DNA from: Desulforhopalus sp.
GTDB taxonomy: Bacteria; Desulfobacterota; Desulfobulbia; Desulfobulbales; Desulfocapsaceae
Reading direction: 5' to 3'
Assembly: GCA_023231425.1 (NCBI GenBank)
Contig: JALNVI010000029.1
Span: 1-31,538 of the forward strand
DNA: 31,538 nucleotides
Shown here: piece after piece, positions 8,250 through 16,292 of the stretch
Numbering within the stretch: the stretch's first letter is position 1
Layout of the letters: each line of letters begins with the position of its first letter
The notes under the pieces: generated by a model
What the model saw: the letters and a program-made list of their open reading frames with translations, nothing else
Told to the model about the DNA's origin: nothing
Databases searched by the model: none
Translations under genes and position numbers: made by a program

Positions 8250-9200
8250 ATGCGTCATAACACATTATTTATACGGACCGGAACAGCCCTCTTTTTTTCA
8301 CTGCTTCTCACCGCACTCCTCAGCTTGCTTCTCCCTTCTTCAAATGGTGCAGGATCCCCTTTCAGAATTTTCGCTGCCTTCGTCTGTCTTGCCTCGGCAC
8401 TTTTTCTTTTTCTTCTCCGGCATTGGAATCATACCTTACCTTTTTCTGAATATTCCCCTCCAGCTGATTCTAACCGGGTAGAGAAACTCACCGAACAAAT
8501 TATTCGCACGGAAAAGATGGCCTCCATCGGCAGACTCTCCGCCAGCATCGTCCACGAGATCAACACTCCTCTGGGTATTATCCTCGGCTACAGCCAGCTT
8601 CTGAGTGAAGATACTCCGGATGATTCTCCCGCAAAAGAGAATCTCAAAATTATCGAGAAACAGGCCCGCAACTGCCAGCGTATCGTTGCTGACCTTCTTA
8701 AATTTTCCCGTCGTCCTCCCAGCAGGGTTGAAGATATGGACGTCAGTGAGGCTGCCATGGATGTCCTGGCGGTAATGGAGCACGACCTTGCTGTCAACGG
8801 AATTGAGCTGAAAAGACACTTCACCATCGACCTGCCGAAGGTACATATCAATACAGAACAGATTCAACAGGTGATCATCAATCTGATCAACAATGCCGCC
8901 CATGCCATGGACAGGGGGGGGGTGCTTCATGTTCGAAGTTCTCTTGATGGCAAAGGTATCCGCCTCTCGGTGGAGGACAACGGTCCCGGAGTACCTTCTG
9001 ATTTGCAGGAAAAGATTTTCGAACCCTTTTTCACGACCCGCAGCAAGGGAAAAGGAACCGGCCTTGGCCTCTCCATAAGTCGTGAAATCATTGAAAAAAA
9101 CGGCGGCCAGCTGACACTGGAAAGCCCGTTTACAGACGGACACGGAGCAGCCTTTCACATCTGGCTGCCGGGAATTCCTCGGGAGAAGAAAAATGGCTGA
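8250..9200 (+). CDS. Membrane-bound sensor histidine kinase
   Basis: This encodes 316 residues. Two hydrophobic segments (about 8-29 and 39-58) with almost no periplasmic loop are followed by a HisKA dimerisation domain with the phospho-acceptor H102 in SIVHEINTPLG. The HATPase_c domain has the N box (NLINNAAHAMD), G1 (DNGPGVP), F box (FEPFFTT) and G2 (GTGLGLSIS). There is no recognisable input domain, so it probably senses through the membrane segments or through a partner. It overlaps the following response regulator by 8 bases, so the two are surely co-translated and form a cognate pair. It is the first gene of a six-gene operon with a molybdoenzyme, which suggests that it controls that system or responds to the redox or sulfur state. 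No strong ribosome-binding site precedes its ATG. Confidence 0.9.
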   Translation: MRHNTLFIRTGTALFFSLLLTALLSLLLPSSNGAGSPFRIFAAFVCLASALFLFLLRHWNHTLPFSEYSPPADSNRVEKLTEQIIRTEKMASIGRLSASIVHEINTPLGIILGYSQLLSEDTPDDSPAKENLKIIEKQARNCQRIVADLLKFSRRPPSRVEDMDVSEAAMDVLAVMEHDLAVNGIELKRHFTIDLPKVHINTEQIQQVIINLINNAAHAMDRGGVLHVRSSLDGKGIRLSVEDNGPGVPSDLQEKIFEPFFTTRSKGKGTGLGLSISREIIEKNGGQLTLESPFTDGHGAAFHIWLPGIPREKKNG

Positions 9201-9552
9201 GATCCTGGTTCTTGACGATATTGAAGATGCCGCCGTACTCATTCAGCGAATTCTCACCCGCAAGGGACACAATGTAAGTTGTTTCTGCGACGAAGATGAA
9301 GCGATTACCCATGCTGCCAAAAAGAAGGTGGATCTGGCCGTCCTCGACATCAAATTGAAAAAGCTGGATGGCATGCAGGTGTTGCGGGAGTTGAAAAAAC
9401 TGCAGCCGCAGATGAAGGCACTCATGCTCACCGGCTATCCCACCATCGAGTCAGCACGTGAAGCACTTGAACTCGGCGCAGCAGAATATTGCGTGAAACC
9501 AATAGACAAAAAAGAGCTGGAGGAGAAAGTTGCTTCGCTTCTTGCCAATTGA
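9193..9552 (+). CDS. Single-domain response regulator (receiver only)
   Basis: This encodes 119 residues, a complete CheY-like receiver and nothing else. The acidic pocket is D8/D9, the phospho-acceptor is D52 (AVLDIKLKKLDG), the switch threonine is T80 (LMLTGYP) and the lysine is K102 (CVKPID). The start has GGAGAAG upstream, inside the end of the kinase gene. With no DNA-binding output domain it must act by protein contact or relay the phosphoryl group onward, possibly within a relay also involving the HisKA-only protein encoded three genes downstream. That role is inferred. Confidence 0.93.
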   Translation: MAEILVLDDIEDAAVLIQRILTRKGHNVSCFCDEDEAITHAAKKKVDLAVLDIKLKKLDGMQVLRELKKLQPQMKALMLTGYPTIESAREALELGAAEYCVKPIDKKELEEKVASLLAN

Positions 9553-9579
9553 AGAACCGAAGACTCACCAGCAAAAGTA

Positions 9580-11712
9580 ATGGAACAGAGAAAATTGATG
9601 AAAAAGATTTCATACTCAGTATGCGGGATGTGTACCGTCCGCTGCCCGATCAGAGTGGAGAGTGACGACGAAAAAATAACATGGATTGAAGGGAATCCCA
9701 CCCTGCTTGGTGGTGCCCTCTGTGCCCGGGGTCTTGCCGGCGTCGCACTTCGCGAAGATGATCAACGTCCACAGACGCCCCTCATTCGTGTTGGTGCCCG
9801 GGGGCAGGGCCAATGGCGGGAGGCAAGCTGGGAGGAAGCACTGAAGTATGTGGCCGGCAAACTTGATGGCATCCGCCGGGACTATGGTCCGGAAGCAGTC
9901 ACTCTCTCCAGCCGTGGAGGCCCGTGGCAGGCGCTCTACAAGAGCTTTATCCATGCCTTCGGCTCCCCCAATTATACCAATCATGATGCTGTCTGCGGTC
10001 GCAACACACACCACGCCAGCCTCTCCCTTAATGGTGTGGGACGAACGGATTTTGTCTACGATATTGAAAACGCAAAGCATCTGGTTCTTTTCGGCCGGGA
10101 CATGTTTTCATCGCTGCGTATTGCAGAAAATATTAAAACCATTGACATGCTCGAAAAAGGTGGCCGCCTTACCTATATTGATGTCCGACAGACCAGAACC
10201 GGAATCAAAGCCACCCGCTTTTTCCAGGTCCGCCCCGGTACCGACTACGCTCTCGCCCTCGGTATCATTCACGGAGTAATCAAGAAGGGGTATTACGACC
10301 AGGAATTCATCGCAAAATATACCAGTGGCTTTGATGAGCTTTCTGCCTTTATTGAACAATACACTCCGGCCTGGACGGCAAAAGCATGTGACGTGAAGGA
10401 AAAAGACATCAAGGCCTTCATCGAAGAAATCGGCGAAGACCGTCCAAACGTTATTTTCCACCCGGGCTGGAACCTTGCCCGCTACAGTGATTCCTTCTAC
10501 GCCAGCAGGGCCCTGCACATCCTCAATGTGCTCATGGGCAATATGGAAAAGAAAGGAGGCCTTCTCTTTTCAAAAGGTGCCGGAGACTGCGGAGTCAAAG
10601 GAATTCGCAGTATTGACATCTCTAAACCCGATATCAAACGGGCCGACGGAGTCGGCTGGAAATATCCGCAATTTGATAAAGGGCCGGGCATTCTCCATCT
10701 TCTTTATGATGCTGTTCGCAGTGGTGAACCCTACCCGGTAAAAGGCTGGATAGCCATGCGCCACGACCCGCTCTCCTGCATGCCGGATCCCGAAGCGCAA
10801 AAGCGCCTTCTTGATAAGCTTGACCTGCTGGTCTCCATTGATACCAACTACAGTGAGTTCGGCTGGTACAGTGACGTTATCCTGCCGGAATCCACCTATC
10901 TTGAGCGTGACAACTTTATTGTTCAGCAGAAAGGACTCAAGCCGCGCCTTGTCCGCAGGGAACAGGTCATGCCACCGAAATACGACACCCGCGCCAGCTG
11001 GGAGATTTTTCGAGATCTTGCCCGCCTGCTCAAGCTGAAAGACTTCATCCCCTTCGATACCATGGAGGAATTCTGGCAGTGGCAGATTGAACCCACAGGT
11101 CACACTCTTGATGAGTTCGACGAAAAAGGCTTCATTGATCTGGTTGATGAACCAGTCATCTTTGACCCTGAAAAACTGGATGGCAAGTTCAAAACCCCGT
11201 CCGGAAAAATAGAGTTTGTCAGTAAAAAACTCACCGACTGCGATCTCCCTTCGCTCAAACCTTATGAAGCACCAGTTGCTCCCGCTGCGGGAACCTTCAG
11301 ACTGATATACGGCAAGACCCCGTTACACACCCAGGGCCACACGATCAACAACCCGCTGCTGATTGAGTTGATGCCTGTCAACTGCCTGTGGATTAATACC
11401 AAAGTGGCACAAAAACTCAACATCAGCGAAGGAGATATTGTCGACGTATTCTCCGCTGATGAGAATTACAATGCCAGCCTGCCAGCCCGCGTCACTGATT
11501 TTATCCACCCCGAAGCAGTCTATATGACCCACGGCTTTGGCAAGGACATTCCGCGACAGAAACGCAGTCTTCATTCCGGTGCCTCCGATCAAAAGCTGAT
11601 GAGTAACGGTCTCACCCGCTGGGACAAAGCTGGCGGTTGCCTCTCTCTCTGTGAAAACTTTATTCGAATTGAGAAAAGCATGCGCAACAACATTAAAAAA
11701 ATTGCCATCTGA
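9580..11712 (+). CDS. Molybdopterin oxidoreductase, polysulfide/thiosulfate reductase-like catalytic subunit, no Tat signal
   Basis: This encodes 710 residues of the DMSO-reductase superfamily. The N-terminal [4Fe-4S] motif is complete (C15, C18, C22, C48 in CGMCTVRC...GALCARG). The likely Mo/W ligand is C139 in NHDAVCGRNTHH, as in PhsA/PsrA/FdhN-like clades. Further molybdopterin-binding stretches follow (FHPGWNLARYSDS, LPESTYLERDNF, and a C-terminal dinucleotide-binding domain with GKTPLHTQGHT). There is no twin-arginine signal or other export signal, so it is predicted to be cytoplasmic, unlike PhsA and PsrA. The next gene supplies a four-cluster ferredoxin subunit, but no NrfD/PsrC-type quinol anchor is encoded nearby. 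The natural substrate is unknown; sulfur oxyanions or polysulfide are the obvious candidates. ATG at 9598 is an alternative start. Confidence 0.9.
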   Translation: MEQRKLMKKISYSVCGMCTVRCPIRVESDDEKITWIEGNPTLLGGALCARGLAGVALREDDQRPQTPLIRVGARGQGQWREASWEEALKYVAGKLDGIRRDYGPEAVTLSSRGGPWQALYKSFIHAFGSPNYTNHDAVCGRNTHHASLSLNGVGRTDFVYDIENAKHLVLFGRDMFSSLRIAENIKTIDMLEKGGRLTYIDVRQTRTGIKATRFFQVRPGTDYALALGIIHGVIKKGYYDQEFIAKYTSGFDELSAFIEQYTPAWTAKACDVKEKDIKAFIEEIGEDRPNVIFHPGWNLARYSDSFYASRALHILNVLMGNMEKKGGLLFSKGAGDCGVKGIRSIDISKPDIKRADGVGWKYPQFDKGPGILHLLYDAVRSGEPYPVKGWIAMRHDPLSCMPDPEAQKRLLDKLDLLVSIDTNYSEFGWYSDVILPESTYLERDNFIVQQKGLKPRLVRREQVMPPKYDTRASWEIFRDLARLLKLKDFIPFDTMEEFWQWQIEPTGHTLDEFDEKGFIDLVDEPVIFDPEKLDGKFKTPSGKIEFVSKKLTDCDLPSLKPYEAPVAPAAGTFRLIYGKTPLHTQGHTINNPLLIELMPVNCLWINTKVAQKLNISEGDIVDVFSADENYNASLPARVTDFIHPEAVYMTHGFGKDIPRQKRSLHSGASDQKLMSNGLTRWDKAGGCLSLCENFIRIEKSMRNNIKKIAI

Positions 11713-11736
11713 GCGGCTGCATGCCGAAACAATGAT

Positions 11737-12189
11737 ATGAACAAATACAGTCTTCACCTTGACAGTGCCCGCTGCATCGCCTGCCATGGCTGCGAGGTAC
11801 ATTGTAAAATCAACAAAGAACTGCCTCCGGGCATACTCCTCTGTGAATTAAACACCACACCGATGTTCATGTGCGGTGGTGTCCCTAAATCAAATTTCAC
11901 CTTTGATACCTGCCGTCACTGCGAAGAACCGCTCTGCGTTGATGTCTGCCCCACGGGGGCAATGATCAAGCGCAAGGATGGCATTGTTTACATTGACAGT
12001 AACACGTGCATTGGCTGCATGGCCTGCACTCGTGCCTGCCCCTGGGAGATTCCCATCAAGAATTTGCTGACCGGTAAAGCCGTGAAATGCGATCTCTGTT
12101 ACGATCGTATCGACGCAGGACTGAAACCAGCCTGCGTCAGTACGTGTACCACCCATGCGCTGAAACTGGTACGCCTTGAAGCAGAATAA
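11737..12189 (+). CDS. 4Fe-4S ferredoxin-type electron-transfer subunit (DmsB/PhsB-like)
   Basis: This encodes 150 residues with exactly the sixteen cysteines needed for four [4Fe-4S] clusters: C13/16/19/23, C59/62/67/71, C91/94/97/101 and C118/121/133/137. Examples are CIACHGCEVHC, CRHCEEPLCVDVCP and CIGCMACTRACPW. This is the standard electron-transfer subunit of DMSO-reductase-type enzymes and should wire the preceding catalytic subunit to an electron carrier. It starts 24 bases after the molybdoenzyme and has no export signal, consistent with a soluble cytoplasmic complex. It has no membrane segment of its own. Confidence 0.93.
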   Translation: MNKYSLHLDSARCIACHGCEVHCKINKELPPGILLCELNTTPMFMCGGVPKSNFTFDTCRHCEEPLCVDVCPTGAMIKRKDGIVYIDSNTCIGCMACTRACPWEIPIKNLLTGKAVKCDLCYDRIDAGLKPACVSTCTTHALKLVRLEAE

Positions 12190-12199
12190 CAGACAGACC

Positions 12200-13354
12200 A
12201 TGAACATCAGCCAACAGCAGAGCTATCTCGACGTCTTTCAGGAAATAACCCGCCTCATCTCCGGCGTCCACGAACCTCAGGAGGTAATGGATCTTGTGGT
12301 AAAGCGCCTTCCCCGACTGATGAAGGTGGATGGTGCAACCATCCGCCTGAGGGATTCTCTCACCGGTCGTTTTGAACTGAAGGCATCTCATGGCCTGTCA
12401 CAGAAGTATCTCACCCGCCCGGTGATTGACACCAAAACGGTAATGGACGCCCTGCAGGCCGGAAAACCAACGGCAATGAATCTGATTGCCGGAGATGAAG
12501 AACACCGTGCCCAGCAACTCGAAGGGCTGAAGGGGACGATGTCGCTGCCCATCCTGCATAAGGGTGAGGTCATCGGTATCCTGCGACTGCTCAACCGGCA
12601 TCATCAGAATTTCACTGACTCCGAGCTGGGGTTTGCCATGTCGCTGGCCGAACAGATCGGACTGGCCATTGTCTCCGCCCGCATGTTCCGTCAGATCCAG
12701 CGTCACGACCGCTTCCTGCAGACAGTGCTGGATTCACTCTGGATGCAGGTCCTCGTGGTGGGACGCAGCGGAAAAGTCGTTCTGGTCAACAAAATTTTCC
12801 TTGAGTCGAGAAATATCTCGGAAAAAGAGTCTGTGGGACAACAGTATCATCAGGTTACACCATGGTCCGAAGGGGACGGAGACAATAATCTCATGCTTCT
12901 CGCCTTCTCCCGCAGGGAACCTGTCAGTCTTCTCGACTCCCTCGGCGAGGGAGAGAAAACCCGCTGGTTCCAACGTGATCTCACCCCGCTGATTGACAGT
13001 GAAGGAGACGTTGAATTCGTTATTGAAACGGTGCGGGACATCACCGATCAGCGCCGTCTTGAAAAGGAAGAACTGCGGCGGATGAAACTGGAGGGGATTG
13101 TGCAGATGGCGGGCACCGCAGCCCATGAACTCAACAGCCCTCTTTTTGCGGCCCTCGGCACAGCAGAACTTCTCCATGAAGACCTTGTAGAAAAAGAACG
13201 GGAGCCGCAGATTATTGATGATCTTGAGATGATCATCCGCAACATGCGTGAAATCGGAGCCCTCACCCGTAAGATGACCAAAGTCACCGGCTATGAAGAG
13301 CGGGAATATGTGGGCGGAACTCATATTGTGAAACTGCACTCGGAGGAGAAATGA
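12200..13354 (+). CDS. GAF-PAS-HisKA sensor protein lacking the ATPase domain
   Basis: This encodes 384 residues from the ATG giving MNISQQQSYLDVFQEITRL. A GAF domain spans about 12-165 (VDGATIRLRDSLTGRFELKAS, SLPILHKGEVIGILRLLN). A PAS-like domain spans about 172-285 (FLQTVLDSLWMQVLVVGRSG, ending VIETVRDITDQRRLEKEE). A HisKA segment with phospho-acceptor H309 follows (MAGTAAHELNSPLFAALGTA). The chain stops about 75 residues after the histidine and has none of the N, G1, F or G2 boxes, so it cannot bind ATP as a kinase. The following gene overlaps its stop codon, so this is an intact gene end and not a window artefact. It may be phosphorylated by, or dimerise with, the kinase at the head of the operon. 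Confidence 0.85.
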   Translation: MNISQQQSYLDVFQEITRLISGVHEPQEVMDLVVKRLPRLMKVDGATIRLRDSLTGRFELKASHGLSQKYLTRPVIDTKTVMDALQAGKPTAMNLIAGDEEHRAQQLEGLKGTMSLPILHKGEVIGILRLLNRHHQNFTDSELGFAMSLAEQIGLAIVSARMFRQIQRHDRFLQTVLDSLWMQVLVVGRSGKVVLVNKIFLESRNISEKESVGQQYHQVTPWSEGDGDNNLMLLAFSRREPVSLLDSLGEGEKTRWFQRDLTPLIDSEGDVEFVIETVRDITDQRRLEKEELRRMKLEGIVQMAGTAAHELNSPLFAALGTAELLHEDLVEKEREPQIIDDLEMIIRNMREIGALTRKMTKVTGYEEREYVGGTHIVKLHSEEK

Positions 13355-13758
13355 AGGCGGCACTTTACGTTTTTGCCACCGGGATGACCGGGATAGTGCT
13401 GTTGCTCGGTTTTTTTTCCATCTTTACCGCTGAGACTGGACTGCCAGCGCTGTTGCCGCTCTTTACCGGCTTCAACGGAGCTGTGGGCGGCTGGAACCTT
13501 GCAGTCCGAAGTAAAGCCGGACCGACCAGACGACCGTCCCGCTGGCTGACACTGCTGCTCGCCAGTCTCTTTACCCTCGGCGGTGAACTCGCCCTGCGCC
13601 TTTTCTGCAAACAGATTTTCGCGCCGGAATGGCGTGAGATGCTGACGGATTCCCTCGTGCTGGGTCTTCTCGCTGCCCTGGCCGGCTTTGGCTGTGGATA
13701 CTGGGTGGCACAACGCAGTTCCGAGTTAAAGAGACCTGAACAGGAACAGAACCCCTGA
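13351..13758 (+). CDS. Small integral membrane protein of unknown function
   Basis: This encodes 135 residues, mostly hydrophobic, with probable membrane segments near 5-25, 29-50, 64-83 and 100-122, short basic loops and a polar tail (SSELKRPEQEQNP). It overlaps the end of the HisKA-only gene by 4 bases (ATGA) and has a good GGAGGAG site, so it is translationally coupled and the last gene of the operon. I do not recognise a family. It could tether the sensor or the molybdoenzyme to the membrane, but nothing in the sequence proves this. Confidence 0.75.
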   Translation: MKAALYVFATGMTGIVLLLGFFSIFTAETGLPALLPLFTGFNGAVGGWNLAVRSKAGPTRRPSRWLTLLLASLFTLGGELALRLFCKQIFAPEWREMLTDSLVLGLLAALAGFGCGYWVAQRSSELKRPEQEQNP

Positions 13759-13833
13759 AGGGTACCCTCAAGATCAACTTTCCCTTTTCAAAAATTGAGA
13801 AATCCTGAGCTTTTATAAACATAATACACCGAC

Positions 13834-13854
13834 CCCGGAAACAACATTTCCGGG
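13834..13854 (+). terminator. Hairpin at end of the molybdoenzyme operon
   Basis: CCCGGAAA and TTTCCGGG pair perfectly around a 5-base loop (CAACA), 75 bases after the last operon stop codon. The tail CTTGTTG is only weakly T-rich. With the 20-base palindrome just downstream it probably ends the upstream operon. Confidence 0.5.
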
Positions 13855-13864
13855 CTTGTTGACT

Positions 13865-13884
13865 GGCGGGATAATTATCCCGCC
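13865..13884. promoter_or_regulatory. Perfect 20-bp palindrome upstream of the exporter gene
   Basis: GGCGGGATAATTATCCCGCC is a perfect inverted repeat without a loop, 41 bases before the ATG of the exporter gene and right after a TTGACT hexamer. It could be an operator for a dimeric regulator covering a promoter, or the stem of a terminator. The lack of a loop and of a T tract favours an operator, but this is a judgement from one site. Confidence 0.45.
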
Positions 13885-13925
13885 TCCACATTTCATTTCC
13901 ATCTGAAAAAAATAGAGGAGAAAAC

Positions 13926-15612
13926 ATGAAAATGCGTATTCTCGCAGCAACTCTCATCCTGCTTTTTGCAGGCAGCGGTGCAGTTGCAGCGGCAACAAAA
14001 ATCACAACCCTCGGCAAGGCTGGCGATACCGTAAATTTTGAGGGCCAGATCACCCCGGGCAGTGACCTTTACATTACCATTGCCGATCAGACCGAGTTCA
14101 AACCGTCTGACTCAACCCTGCCCCATGAAAAAAGTAAATTTGCCTCCCTGGTAAAGACAGAAGGGTTCACTGAAGAGACTCAGATTCCACCCCTCTTTTA
14201 CGTCATTACCAGTAAACCTGAGGCCTTTGGAACAGAGAAGGATATTCGTTATGGGGGGCCCTCTTTCCTTTTCCCCAGGGGAGATGGACTCTATGCCACC
14301 ACCATGTTCTCGTTGAAAAAGGACTTTAATGCCATTGCCCCGGAGGCCAGAGAATCTCTCGGTCCGATCCAGACGGCTGATGAATGGAATATGATGCGCT
14401 GGGCTCACGAGAACGGCTACGGTATTGACACCGTTGTTAAAGAAGGGAATCGGGTCGGCGCGGTGGTCATCTTCTCCCGCTCCGTAATCAGCAGCGAATC
14501 CTCCGGCAACTACTGGGATAAGGATACCGTCGTCAATCTCGATAAAACCACCGGGAAATATACCGCCACCTTCAAAAGCTACCGGGACACACCTCCGGAG
14601 ACAGTCTTTGATGTCTATGTCAACGGAACAAAAGAGGGGAACTTCTCCATCTCTAAAAATGGCTTCTGGCTGACTAAAGGCTACCGCTACATGAACCCGC
14701 TGTGGATCGTTCTCGGTGCAATTGCCGTCGGGACCTACTTCTCCATGATCGGTGCAGCAGGCGGCCTGCTGATGTCCGCCTTCCAGATTCTTGCAGTACA
14801 GAACCGCAGGACCGGTAGGTATCAACGCCGCAAACGTCCTCAAGCCTTCCAACATGGCACTCACCCTTTTCTCTCCCCTCGGATCCTTCTACCGTTTTGC
14901 CATAGTTGAAAAACGTGTTGCCTGGCCTGTGGGACTCTCCTTCGGTGTCGGAATTTTCATCGGCTCCATCTGGCTCGGGAAGTATGTCTCCGCTCTGCTG
15001 CCGATGCAACAGTATAAAGAATGGCTCGGCGTACTCGTTCTGCTGATGGGTATCAAAACCCTGTTGGAGATGACCCCGAAAGCAATGAATAAGCGGAAGA
15101 ACATCAAGGCGATGACGCAGAAATTCAACGCCGCCGTCAAGGAAGCCAAAGAGAGCGGGGAGTCCATGCGCATGGGTTCCATTGAACCGGTCAGGACCGG
15201 CCTCACTGACTACCGCTTTAAATTCTGGGGTGAAGAGTTCAAGATCAACCCGCTGCTCTTCGCCATCGTCGGTATCGTCATTGGGATCGTCAGTCGTGCC
15301 TTTGGGGTTGGTGGCGGCTTCATGCTTGTTCCCGCCATGACCACCCTCGGGGCTCTGCCGATGTATGTTGCGGTACCCATCTCCCTGATCGGAACCTGCT
15401 TCTCTTCCATTGGTTCCTTCCTCGGCTATGTCATGATCGGCTACTGGCCGGACTGGGTTATCGCCTGTTCAATTATTGTCGGCGGTTTTGCCGGCGGCAT
15501 GCTCGGCAGCCGTGCACAAAAACTCTTCAGCGAGATGCAGCTCAAGGTTGTGCTCGCCTTCACCCTCTTCTTCCTCTTCTTTCGCTTCTTCAAGATTGAG
15601 GTGTGGATCTAA
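13926..15612 (+). pseudogene. TauE/SafE-type sulfite exporter-like gene with periplasmic N-terminal domain, frameshifted
   Basis: One gene appears split over two frames. The first part (13926 to about 14803) has a GAGGAG site, a signal peptide ending near AGSGAVAAA, and a periplasmic domain of about 230 residues. Its first membrane segments follow (MNPLWIVLGAIAVGTYFSMIG AAGGLLMSAFQILAVQ). The remainder continues in the next frame from about 14805 with TAGPVGINAANVLKPSNMAL, then more membrane segments including AFGVGGGFMLVPAMTTLGALP, the typical TauE/SafE motif, to the stop at 15612. Removing one base in GAACC near 14801-14805 restores LAVQTAGPVGINAAN. Unshifted, the first frame runs on 35 residues of unrelated basic sequence. 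The family exports sulfite or related organosulfur anions. It may be a real null allele or a sequence error; no programmed-shift signal is evident. Confidence 0.85.
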
Positions 15613-15634
15613 TCCACAGGGAAGCAGGAATTCC

Positions 15635-15673
15635 AGCGACCTTCGCCCTGCCGGGCGGAGGTCGCTCTTTTTA
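15635..15673 (+). terminator. Rho-independent terminator after the exporter gene
   Basis: AGCGACCTTCGCCC and GGGCGGAGGTCGCT pair over 14 positions with a single T-G wobble, a TGCC loop and a following CTTTTTAC tract. It starts 23 bases after the exporter stop. This is the clearest intrinsic terminator on the plus strand in the window, and it separates the exporter from the next operon, whose ATG is at 15684. Confidence 0.85.
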
Positions 15674-15683
15674 CAGAGCCCCT

Positions 15684-16289
15684 ATGATAGACTCCTTTTT
15701 AGACAATCTCTGGCTGATAATACTCGCCCTCTTCAGTACAGCGGGCCAATTTGTCTTCTCCCTGACCAGCCTCCTTCACCCCTCTGGTCCAACCGCAACC
15801 ATTGCTGCTTTTTCCTTTACCGTCGTGGTCGTGACAAAACTGCTTGATAAAGTCATTACAACCAGGCGATACACGGAGCTGGAAGAAAAGTTCTTCCACT
15901 GGAAATCCATCCGTGATGAAACAGGCAGCTGGAACGATCGAGAGACCGGCAGCCGCATGGCGCGCAACATCGACCAGGCAGAGCTCAACCGTGCCTACTA
16001 TGACTATTTTTTTGAGGGGGTGCTGCTCGGTATCGCCCGCCGGGGATTTCCCCTGCTCCTCGGTTTCGGTTTCATCAACGAATTCTACAATCCGTTGAAA
16101 ATGGAGGCCATCTTCGGTCGTACATTCCTTTTCGCCTTGCCCTCCACCACCGGAGAAGCATTTCTGGTCGGCGCTGTTTTCTGGTATATTATTGTTGTTA
16201 TTCTCTCTTTTTTGCTCTGGTTTTTCATGGCCCGCTGGATAAAGCGAAGAAAAATCTGCCGAGTAAAAGAAAATTCAACATCCGTATAG
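15684..16289 (+). CDS. Integral membrane protein of unknown function
   Basis: This encodes 201 residues from the ATG giving MIDSFLDNLWLIILALF, just after the terminator; sequence before this ATG overlaps the terminator stem and is not coding. Two hydrophobic segments near 8-27 and 34-52 are followed by a soluble charged loop (TTRRYTELEEKFFHWKSIRDE). Further segments lie near 115-130 and 165-188, before a basic end (ARWIKRRKICRVKEN). I do not recognise the family. It is followed after 3 bases by the PEP-synthase-like gene and therefore looks like the membrane partner of that operon. Confidence 0.75.
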   Translation: MIDSFLDNLWLIILALFSTAGQFVFSLTSLLHPSGPTATIAAFSFTVVVVTKLLDKVITTRRYTELEEKFFHWKSIRDETGSWNDRETGSRMARNIDQAELNRAYYDYFFEGVLLGIARRGFPLLLGFGFINEFYNPLKMEAIFGRTFLFALPSTTGEAFLVGAVFWYIIVVILSFLLWFFMARWIKRRKICRVKENSTSV

Positions 16290-16292
16290 ATA

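Noticed and set aside
8436..9242. Minus-strand open frame of 268 codons
   Set aside because: It overlaps the histidine kinase in reverse; the kinase boxes prove the plus strand is coding.
13759..13780. GAAGGGTACCCTCAAG as a possible remnant of a family A end
   Set aside because: Only about ten bases match and no body of the repeat follows, so chance similarity cannot be excluded.
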